Shown here: positions 1 to 6,707 of the stretch, in pieces
Position numbering within the stretch: the first letter of the stretch is position 1
Layout: each line of letters begins with the position of its first letter
NCBI GenBank assembly: GCA_964445985.1
Contig: CAYUMU010000051.1
Span: forward strand, 1-50,225
DNA: 50,225 bases
Source of the DNA: CAYUMU01 sp964445985
GTDB lineage: Bacteria > Planctomycetota > Planctomycetia > Pirellulales > S012-138
Direction of reading: 5' to 3'
Notes under the pieces: generated by a model
The model's input: the letters and a program-made list of their open reading frames with translations, nothing else
Told to the model about the DNA's origin: nothing
Database searches by the model: none
Made by a program: the position numbers and the translations under genes

Positions 1-85
1 GCCCAACCCTTGCAGCGCAAGAACTTACAACAACAACTGGGGAAGTTGGGCTAGCCGGGGTCGATGGGGATTTTTCGTTGGTTTT

Positions 86-174
86 CCGGCGGTGTCGCTT
101 GCGCTCAACCGCCGGCTACGGGCTGTAACCCCTTCGGGGTTCAATGCGTATGAGGCGCGTCTGCTCTCATTCAG
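86..174. repeat. Dispersed double-hairpin repeat, copy 1
   Basis: This segment recurs at 38239-38325 with the same order of parts. A first hairpin pairs ccggcggt with accgccgg. A short linker follows, then a second hairpin around aaccccttcggggtt, then a tail ending in ctcattcag. Conservation of both stems and the tail makes this a REP/BIME-like dispersed element rather than coding sequence. Nothing in it suggests a protein. The flanking 175-356 region shows no supported gene. Confidence 0.75.
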
Positions 175-356
175 GTCGGCGCTACTTATAAAAGATGATT
201 ATATACAAATAGAGGTGCCCGAGCTCGTGCAGCAAGATACACGGCATACTGCGTACCGCCCGCGTCTGGATGCCGGCGTTTCAGGGGCGCTGTTTCAAGC
301 ACAGCAAGTAAGTGCTGACCAGTCCGTGAGTGGAGCCGGTTCGTCTCCGCTGCTAC

Positions 357-390
357 CACGCCCTTCGCCGGGGGCTCAGGGGGCGTGCCA
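357..390. repeat. Diverged terminus of the small TIR element found at 9.3-10.4 kb
   Basis: The string beginning ccacgcccttcgc and ending ggcgtgcc matches, in reverse orientation, the terminal repeat at 9274-9305 and 10149-10180. The similarity extends inwards weakly (tccgctgct here, gccgctgcc there). It is probably a decayed end of the same element family; the rest of the element cannot be recognised here. Confidence 0.5.
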
Positions 391-407
391 CGCTCCGTCA
401 CAAATCT

Positions 408-510
408 CGTCATTCCCGCGAAGGCGGGAATCCAGCTGCGGCGGATTTGGCCCAGCAATCACCATCGGTTTGGACGCGAAATGCATTGAGGGAAGTTATT
501 CTTCGGCTCG
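408..510. repeat. REP-like palindrome with conserved tail, copy 1
   Basis: The palindrome cattcccgcgaaggcgggaa is followed by about 75 bases ending in ggaagttattcttcggctcg. The palindrome and tail recur together at 17701-17804, so the unit is about 103 bases and larger than the palindrome alone. This copy ends four bases from the slyD stop codon. It may act as an RNA 3'-end structure for slyD, but no U-tract is present. Confidence 0.75.
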
Positions 511-513
511 CTT

Positions 514-996
514 TTAATGGTGGTGTCCGCCCGGGCCATGCACGTGGCCGTGTTGCAGTTCTTCCGCCTGGGCGTCGCGAACTTCAACCACCTGAACCTT
601 AAAGTTCAGCGGCTTGCCGGCCAGGGGGTGATTCGCGTCCACCACCACTTCGTCGTCTTTCACTTCAACCACCGTAATCGTGCGAGGGCCGGCGGCCGTT
701 TCTGCCTGAAACTGCGAGCCGGCCTCGATTTGGGCATCCTCGGGAAATCGATCGCGCGGCACGGGCTGCACCAATTCCGGATCGCGTTCCCCGTAGGCGT
801 CGGCGGCCGGAACCACCACGTCAAAGGCATCGCCTACCGTGCGTCCCTCCAAGGCGGACTCTAGCCCGGGAATAATGTTGCCCGCCCCGTGCAGGTAGGC
901 CAGCGGCGCCTGGCCTTCGGAGGAATCGATGATATTGCCGTCTTCATCGGTCAGCGTGTAATCGATGCTAACGACTTTGTCTTTCGTGGCTTGCAT
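514..996 (-). CDS. slyD: FKBP-type peptidyl-prolyl cis-trans isomerase, SlyD-like
   Basis: This 160-residue cytoplasmic prolyl isomerase/chaperone has the SlyD layout: an N-terminal FKBP part (DYTLTDEDGNIIDSSEG, then HGAGNIIPGLESAL), an inserted IF chaperone domain (AYGERDPELVQPVPRDRFP), and a return to the FKBP fold (DANHPLAGKPLNFKVQVVEV). The tail HGHVHGPGGHHH is a short metal-binding histidine tail; E. coli SlyD has a longer one and helps deliver nickel. The ATG at 996 was chosen because the FKBP domain starts right after it and GGGAGA lies just upstream. The frame stays open upstream but carries no domain there. It is shorter than E. coli SlyD mainly because of the trimmed tail. It appears to be a single-gene unit. 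Confidence 0.93.
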   Translation of the reverse strand: MQATKDKVVSIDYTLTDEDGNIIDSSEGQAPLAYLHGAGNIIPGLESALEGRTVGDAFDVVVPAADAYGERDPELVQPVPRDRFPEDAQIEAGSQFQAETAAGPRTITVVEVKDDEVVVDANHPLAGKPLNFKVQVVEVRDAQAEELQHGHVHGPGGHHH

Positions 997-1025
997 GGTT
1001 TCTCCCTGGGAGAGAGGGGGATACA

Positions 1026-1961
1026 TTAGTCCTGCTTGGGAACGACTTTCTTCGGCTTGAGACCCGCCTTTTTCAGTTCCAAGGCAAATTTCTTGGCGTT
1101 GTCGCGGATGCCGAACGAGAGCTTGCTGCTCAGCGGGTCGCGGCCGTCGAACCAGCCATGGGGTTGGGCAAACACCAGGTGGCACTCAATGAACACGGCA
1201 TCGCCGCGACCGGCCAGTTGCGTGGCCTTGAGGTAGCCGCCCAAGCCCGCGTAGGCGTTGCGCTCCTCCGAAATCGTGGGCACGCCAGCCGGCTTGTTCA
1301 CTTTGCGCCACACCGAAGGGAACTCGGGGTCGTCGGCAAATTTGTCCAGGTAGTTGATCGCCGCCAAAATGCTCTGGTCGTTGCGGGTTCGCACGGCAAA
1401 GCCAATCCCGCTGAGCTGCACCAGGTTCATCACCGGCATGTTCAGTCCGTAGTACCAATCTTCGTATCCAGGTCGGGCCGTTTCGGCCAAACCTCGCTTT
1501 TCGTGCTCTTCGGGCGTGAGAGCCCGAGCTTCGCGCGGCAGCGCGCGGCTGGCGTCAGAAACCTCCACCAGCGTGCTGAGCAAACCTTCGTCCGAAATCG
1601 TTTGCAGATCGCCAGGCGCCACAAAATAGAAGTGAACTTCCGTCCCCACCCGCTTGCCATCGGCAGAGTTGATGGGGTCGATCGCCGTGGTCGGGCTATA
1701 GGACGAACTATTAATGAATGTGGCCGCGCTCTTTTTGGAAATCTTTTCCATCACCTGGTTTTGCTCCTCGGCCGACATCTGTTCGCTCAGCACGGGGGCC
1801 GGCAGCGTGATGGTAACCTCGGGCGTAATGGCCACGCCTTTGCCCACCAGCTCCGCAAAGAGCGAATTATTCGCGGTCAAATCCGCCACCTCTTGCGCCT
1901 GAGCCCCCGTTGAGAGCAAGACAATTCCCAGGGCCAACGTAAGGTGAACTAACTTACTCAT
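1026..1961 (-). CDS. Secreted hypothetical protein
   Basis: The 311-residue product begins with a clear signal peptide (MSKLVHLTLALGIVLLS, cleavage near AQA-QE). The rest is soluble and mixed alpha/beta. Visible segments are EVHFYFVAPGDLQTI, EDWYYGLNMPVMNLVQLSGI and a lysine-rich C-terminus (KKAGLKPKKVVPKQD). I do not recognise the family and see no catalytic motif or cysteine pair. The ATG at 1961 places the signal peptide at the extreme N-terminus; a TTG two codons earlier is possible. It lies 29 bases upstream of slyD on the same strand, so read-through into slyD is possible, though slyD has its own good ribosome-binding site. Confidence 0.75.
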   Translation of the reverse strand: MSKLVHLTLALGIVLLSTGAQAQEVADLTANNSLFAELVGKGVAITPEVTITLPAPVLSEQMSAEEQNQVMEKISKKSAATFINSSSYSPTTAIDPINSADGKRVGTEVHFYFVAPGDLQTISDEGLLSTLVEVSDASRALPREARALTPEEHEKRGLAETARPGYEDWYYGLNMPVMNLVQLSGIGFAVRTRNDQSILAAINYLDKFADDPEFPSVWRKVNKPAGVPTISEERNAYAGLGGYLKATQLAGRGDAVFIECHLVFAQPHGWFDGRDPLSSKLSFGIRDNAKKFALELKKAGLKPKKVVPKQD

Positions 1962-2108
1962 GATCAACCGTTCTCATCCTCTTCAGGACGTTGAAGTTAC
2001 GAATTTTCCCCTGGTTGGGGTCGCCTCTTGAGGAGTCCCCCTTCCGGCGATGGGCTGGCGAAGACCGTCGCGACGCATTCCACGCGAACCGCCCACTTTA
2101 CCGTTGCG

Positions 2109-3050
2109 CTAAGGATGGCGTGTGTCAACGCCTGCGATTTCAGACAACCTGGCTTCGAGGCTGGCAACCTGGTGCGGTTTCATTGTACGAGCGGCCGCCG
2201 CGGCTTCCCAGTCTTTGGCCACCGCCACGGTTTCTCCCGGTGGAAGTTGCACCAGCGCAAACGCATCGGCGCTGGGAATGCCCAGGGCGTTCACATAGGC
2301 TTTGTCCACATGAACGATCCGGTCTTCTCGCAGGTTGGATTTCAGCCACCGCATCTCAGCTTGGGGTAATTCGTAACCCAGGGGCGATTCTTGGAGCAGC
2401 CACACAAAAGTGCTGATGTCTCCGGTTTGGGCATCGGCCAACACCGCATGCCGCGTTACGCGCTGCTGGTATTGGCCATTGATCACCATGGTGGTTCGGG
2501 CGGCGTCGAACACGATCATTTGCCGTGTGCGCGCCACTTGGCACACGTCGTTCAGGCAGGTTTCATTCCCCGCTAGCACCTGGCAATCGATGAATCCCAA
2601 ATTGGCGCCCGCTGTGTCTTCCGAGCTAACCACCATGATTTGGTGGCCCGAGAGACAACTGAAACCCACCCCCAGCCCCGCCAGGTAGTAGCCGCCCTCG
2701 GGAGCGGTTTCCACATCGGCGGCAATGGTGAGCATGAACATGCTGGCCCAGGTGCGCGCCAGGCTATGCAGCGATGGAACGTCGCCCGAGGCCAGCCGCG
2801 GTCGCGCCAACAGCACCAGGTGCGACCAGCCTTCGATGCCCCCGGGGGTCACCTGGGTTCCCGGCGTGATCCGCTCCAGCGGGTATCGCTCCACGCTGAC
2901 TTCGTCGGAAACCAGGCGGGTTTTATGCCGCGAATCGTCAATGTTGCGCCGCGGAGAGCTGGCGCCGGTTAGCAAATACACGGTCGCTACGGCGCCGCCC
3001 AGCACAACCAGGAAGCTGCCACTCCACAGGGCGCGTTTTTTGAGAACCAT
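2109..3050 (-). CDS. Membrane-anchored hypothetical protein
   Basis: The product is about 313 residues. It has one N-terminal membrane segment after a basic start (MVLKKRALWSGSFLVVLGG) and a large domain predicted to be outside the cytoplasm. Several cysteines cluster in the middle (FSCLSG, FIDCQVLAGNETCLNDVC), compatible with disulfides. No known domain was recognised. The ATG at 3050 fits the anchor best; a TTG ten codons upstream is the alternative, and neither has a strong Shine-Dalgarno. It is transcribed away from the gene at 3423. Confidence 0.65.
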   Translation of the reverse strand: MVLKKRALWSGSFLVVLGGAVATVYLLTGASSPRRNIDDSRHKTRLVSDEVSVERYPLERITPGTQVTPGGIEGWSHLVLLARPRLASGDVPSLHSLARTWASMFMLTIAADVETAPEGGYYLAGLGVGFSCLSGHQIMVVSSEDTAGANLGFIDCQVLAGNETCLNDVCQVARTRQMIVFDAARTTMVINGQYQQRVTRHAVLADAQTGDISTFVWLLQESPLGYELPQAEMRWLKSNLREDRIVHVDKAYVNALGIPSADAFALVQLPPGETVAVAKDWEAAAAARTMKPHQVASLEARLSEIAGVDTRHP

Positions 3051-3422
3051 GTCTGTCGTCTCAACGCTCAGAGAAATCAAGAAAAACGGGAAGTGCCCGC
3101 GACAGTTGGCAACCGCCGCGGACGCCCGGATAATTGGTTCGTCTTAGAGTTGAACAGATTTTGAGCCTGGAACCGCCTCCGGTGGGCCGACGGCCGAAAA
3201 ACCCGGGGACTTTTGTCATTGTAGCGATTGTAGGGCCATGCTACCCCCCATTGCTCGGCAACCGCCAGCAACTGGCGGGCAGGGCAACCTTGCCGCCCCT
3301 GGCTCCCACCCTCTGGCGTGCTCTTCCAACAACCTGACGATGCTTGCTTCCAACGCGTGCCGCCGCAGCTTAGCATGGGAAATTCAAACAAGGTGGCCAG
3401 ACTGGAAAGGCGGCTGGGAGTT
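3051..3422. other. Divergent intergenic region
   Basis: These 372 bases separate two divergent genes for exported hypothetical proteins and must hold both promoters. I could not pick out a convincing -35/-10 pair, operator or hairpin. Confidence 0.4.
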
Positions 3423-3896
3423 ATGTCGATGCGTAGCGTGTGGCTGTTGGCAGGCGTGTTGTTGATGCTCGGGATTGGCGCAACGCCGGCAAAAGCGCAG
3501 GTGCCCGATCCGGTGCTGGACTTCCTCAGCACCAAAGCGACCGATTTTTTGGGCGGAATTGGCAGCGAAGAAGGGATCACCAAGTCGTTCGACGTGCTGC
3601 TCAAGTTGAGCCCGCTGCAAAACGACCAGGAAAAAATGCAGACCATGATTGCCCGCACCAAAGAACTGCGGAGCAAGTACGGCGAATTCCGCAAGGTCAC
3701 GCCGCTGTCTTCGCGACGGGTGGGCGACAACCTGGTATTGCTTAAATACTTGTACGAATGCGACCGCTACCCGGTGATTTGGTACTTTACGTACTATCGT
3801 ACCTTCAAAGCCACCGAGACGCCGCGCGAGGACGAAGGTTGGGTGCTCGTGGCGGTGCGGTTCGATACCGACCTGGAGTCGCTGGGGAAAGACTGA
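3423..3896 (+). CDS. Small secreted hypothetical protein
   Basis: This 157-residue product has a typical signal peptide (MSMRSVWLLAGVLLMLGIG, cleavage near AKA-QV). The mature part is helical and then beta-rich (DNLVLLKYLYECDRYPVIWY, GWVLVAVRFDTDLESLG). That suggests a small periplasmic domain of the DUF4864/NTF2-like size range, but I cannot assign a family. The ATG at 3423 follows GGGAG at good distance; ATG 3429 would also work. The next gene starts 70 bases downstream on the same strand. Confidence 0.7.
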   Translation: MSMRSVWLLAGVLLMLGIGATPAKAQVPDPVLDFLSTKATDFLGGIGSEEGITKSFDVLLKLSPLQNDQEKMQTMIARTKELRSKYGEFRKVTPLSSRRVGDNLVLLKYLYECDRYPVIWYFTYYRTFKATETPREDEGWVLVAVRFDTDLESLGKD

Positions 3897-3965
3897 CGGC
3901 TCGCTCGGGCAGAACGGTTTGAGACTTTGCTGCCCCCCTCCTCCAATCCTGCTGAGACGCTCCCC

Positions 3966-5378
3966 ATGCTTTATGCCCAGCCCAGCCGGCGTGACTTCTT
4001 GCGTGTGACCGCGGCCACGGCCGCGCCCCTGGTGTTGGCGGGCGTGCCGGCCATCAGCGCGCAAGCCTGGCAAAATGCTCGCGGCTTGCAGGTTGCATCG
4101 TTTCGCATCGACGTCTCGCCCCCGAAGGGGCATTCTCTCTGTGGCGGCTGGATCAAGCCGGTGGTCGATTACGACGATTCGCTGGAAGCCATCGGCCTGG
4201 TGCTGCTCGGCGCTGGCAAGCCCATCGTGCTGTGCGCCGTGGACTGGACCGGCCTGCTCAACTCGGCCCACATTGCCTGGCGCACGGCCTTGGCCGAAGC
4301 CGTCGGCACCACGCCCGACCGCGTGGCGGTGCAGTGCGTGCATCAGCACAACGCCCCCTTCGCTTGCCTCGACGCCGAAAAGATCGTCCAAGCCGAAGGC
4401 GATTTGCCGCATATTGTGGATGTGGATTTCTTTCGCGCGTGCCTCGACCGGCTTCGCCAAGCCGCCGCGGCGAGCGTCGAACGAGCGGAGCCCGTGACCC
4501 ATGTGGCCACCGGTCAGGCCAAGGTGCAAAAAGTCGCCTCCAACCGGCGGATCATCGGTCCTGACGGCAAAGTGCTGCACTGGCGAGGCAGTTCCAGCCG
4601 CAATCCGTTGCACCAAGAACTGCCCGAGGGCCTGATCGACCCCTGGCTGAAAACCGTCGCCTTCTACAATGGACAACAAAAGCTAGCCGCCTGTCATTAC
4701 TATGCCACGCATCCCATGAGCTATTACGGCGATGGCCGCGTGAGCAGTGAGTTTGTGGGCCTGGCTCGCAAAAAGCGGCAGCAAGACGAGCCGGATTGTG
4801 CCCACCTGTACTTCACAGGCTGCTCCGGCAATGTGGCCGCTGGCAAGTACAACGACGGCAGCTCTGAAGCACGGGTGCGACTGACCGATCGCATCTACGC
4901 CGGGATCGTCGATTCAGAACAAGACCTCCGCCGCGAGGCCGTGGAGCAACTCTCCTGGCAAACCAGCGACATTCTGCCGCCCCCACGCAATACCCTGGTG
5001 GAAGCCGAGTTGGAGCGGATCATTGGCGATTCGCAAAAGGTGGTGCGCGATCGCAACCGGCCTTCGTACATGCTGGCCTGGCTACGGCGTGCCCAGCAGC
5101 AAACGCCCATCGTGCTGAGCGCCCTGCACGTGGGAGATGCCACGCTGCTGCACCTGCCCGCCGAAAGCTTCATTGAGTATCAATTGAGGGCTCAACAATT
5201 CGCTCCCAATCGCTTCGTGGCCACGGCCGCCTACGGCGATGGCGGACCCTGGTACATCCCGGTCGAAGAAAGTTACCCCCAGGGCGGCTACGAGGTCTCC
5301 GTGGCGTTCTGCGATCCCCAAGTCGATCCCATCCTTACGCGCGCCCTGCGACTGTTGGCCGGCGCCCAGTCGTCTTAG
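3966..5378 (+). CDS. Tat-exported neutral/alkaline ceramidase-like protein
   Basis: The 470-residue product starts with a twin-arginine signal (PSRRDFLRVTAATAAPLVL), so it is probably exported folded. The mature domain begins FRIDVSPPKG, the usual opening of neutral/alkaline non-lysosomal ceramidase-like domains. It continues with VAVQCVHQHNAPF, which corresponds to the THTHSGP metal/active-site region, then YATHPMSYYG and FTGCSGNVAAGKYN. True neutral ceramidases are about 650-750 residues, and this one lacks their C-terminal domain. The substrate may be a different lipid or amide; planctomycetes carry many such paralogues. The ATG at 3966 puts the RR motif near the N-terminus. Confidence 0.8.
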   Translation: MLYAQPSRRDFLRVTAATAAPLVLAGVPAISAQAWQNARGLQVASFRIDVSPPKGHSLCGGWIKPVVDYDDSLEAIGLVLLGAGKPIVLCAVDWTGLLNSAHIAWRTALAEAVGTTPDRVAVQCVHQHNAPFACLDAEKIVQAEGDLPHIVDVDFFRACLDRLRQAAAASVERAEPVTHVATGQAKVQKVASNRRIIGPDGKVLHWRGSSSRNPLHQELPEGLIDPWLKTVAFYNGQQKLAACHYYATHPMSYYGDGRVSSEFVGLARKKRQQDEPDCAHLYFTGCSGNVAAGKYNDGSSEARVRLTDRIYAGIVDSEQDLRREAVEQLSWQTSDILPPPRNTLVEAELERIIGDSQKVVRDRNRPSYMLAWLRRAQQQTPIVLSALHVGDATLLHLPAESFIEYQLRAQQFAPNRFVATAAYGDGGPWYIPVEESYPQGGYEVSVAFCDPQVDPILTRALRLLAGAQSS

Positions 5379-5669
5379 CTGGCCGCCCACCCCATCCGCA
5401 CCCCTACCCGGCGGCGCGCTGCTCAGCGACCTGGCCGCCCATCGGCCCTGGCACTTGGTCAGTTTCCGCACACCTTGGGCAATCGCCCGGCTTTGCGGCC
5501 CCGCTGCACCGGCCCGGCCCAGCGGCCATAAAGGCAATCGGCATAATCACTTGAATCGTGAGAACCCGCTCCAGCCTGCGGTGGTATCGCTTTTGCTCTC
5601 ATTGCGAAAGCGAACGGAAGAACATGATACGTGTCCGACGCAGGGCCGGTCTTAACGGGAGATTTTGGA
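5379..5669. other. Intergenic region before the ferritin-like gene
   Basis: These 291 GC-rich bases hold no supported gene. The last 90 bases turn AT-richer, consistent with a promoter for the downstream gene, but no element pair is convincing. Confidence 0.35.
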
Positions 5670-6170
5670 ATGAGCACGAAGATGAAGAACCAGCAGGGCA
5701 ATCAACGGGGCCAGAACCATAGTGAGGTAATCTCGCTACTACAAACAGCGTATCGGATGGAAGTTGAAACCGTTTGCAACTATCTGGCAAACAGCATCCA
5801 CCTCGACGGCGTCCAGGCTGAAGAAGTCAAGCGTTCGTTGGCCGAAGACGTTACCGAAGAATTGGGCCACGCCCGGCGGTTGGCCGAGCGGATCAAACAA
5901 CTGGGCGGACGCGTGCAAGGGTCGCTCGAACTGCAATTCGATCAAGAATCGCTCCGACCCCCCAAATCGACGACCGACGTGTTGTCGGTGGTCAAAGGCG
6001 TAGTCGATGCCGAGAAGACCGGCATCGCTCACTACCGCCACATCATCCGGGTAACGGCCGAATCCGACCCGGTCACCGCCGACCTGGTAACCCAAATTCT
6101 AGGCGAGGAAGAGGCGCATCGCTCGCTGTTCGAAGGTTTCCTGGCCGAAATGGAAGAATGTTTGGACTAG
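5670..6170 (+). CDS. Ferritin-like diiron protein (bacterioferritin family)
   Basis: This 166-residue four-helix protein carries a diiron-type ligand set: a first-helix glutamate (YRMEVETVCNYL), EELGHARR (ExxH) in helix 2, VDAEKTGIAHY in helix 3 and EEEAHRSLFEGF (ExxH) in helix 4. It therefore belongs to the ferritin/bacterioferritin superfamily and probably oxidises and stores or buffers iron in the cytoplasm. A heme-ligating methionine cannot be assigned with confidence, so it may be heme-free. The ATG at 5670 has GGGAGA upstream. No ferredoxin partner (bfd) is nearby and no Fur box was recognised. Confidence 0.85.
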   Translation: MSTKMKNQQGNQRGQNHSEVISLLQTAYRMEVETVCNYLANSIHLDGVQAEEVKRSLAEDVTEELGHARRLAERIKQLGGRVQGSLELQFDQESLRPPKSTTDVLSVVKGVVDAEKTGIAHYRHIIRVTAESDPVTADLVTQILGEEEAHRSLFEGFLAEMEECLD

Positions 6171-6707
6171 ATAAAAAGTGGGGAGCGGCACCCCCCGGCT
6201 TCGGAGCGAATGCTAAGGTTTTACTCAAGCCGGGCCGCCGCGAAAGCGAGGTAATTTTCCGCAAAGAATTAGCTGCGGAGGTCGCTTGCGGTTGCCGATA
6301 ACACTAGCCATCGGCCGGCAGACGCAATCAACCGGCCTCCAGCCATGAAAAGATCCCTCTTGTTACAACAGTCCGTCGGAGGCGCCAAACCTTTCGCGTG
6401 AGCTAAGGCCAACCATCACGCTCGTGCCCAGCACCAGCTTCGGCCTTACTCGTCTCGCAGTCGACTCCACCGTCGCACACGACAAGAGGATCACACAGCA
6501 CGGCCGCTCGCTTCCCTTGAAGCGAGCGGCCGTTAGCATTGGTATACCGGGGAACCAACAAACCGAGCCGCTGGCGCACCCTCGCTGGCGGCAGGCTCGA
6601 TTCCCCGCCACCTTCGGGCGAATGGATCCGCCTGGTTCGCGTGACTTGCGGCTGAGAATACACGGCAGTTGAACTCGGCCGCACTCGGACGAGAGCAACG
6701 ATCAGCC
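6171..6707. other. Long intergenic region upstream of the copper ATPase
   Basis: These 537 bases contain no supported gene. They hold a perfect 14-bp stem-loop (6500-6533, listed separately), followed at 6531-6550 by a 20-base string that recurs with two changes inside the ATPase gene at 6923-6942. No MerR-type dyad (CueR-like) was recognised. Confidence 0.5.
6500..6533. terminator. Perfect 14-bp inverted repeat with 6-base loop
   Basis: The arms acggccgctcgctt and aagcgagcggccgt are exactly complementary around cccttg, giving a very stable GC-rich hairpin. No run of T follows on either strand, so a classical rho-independent terminator is not shown. It may instead be an operator, an RNA 3' end, or a 5'-leader structure of the ATPase gene. 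Confidence 0.55.

Noticed and set aside
92..517. Open frame of 141 codons on the plus strand
   Set aside because: It is built from three repeat elements (double hairpin, TIR end, REP palindrome) and reads SFPRRRES, the usual false translation of the REP sequence.
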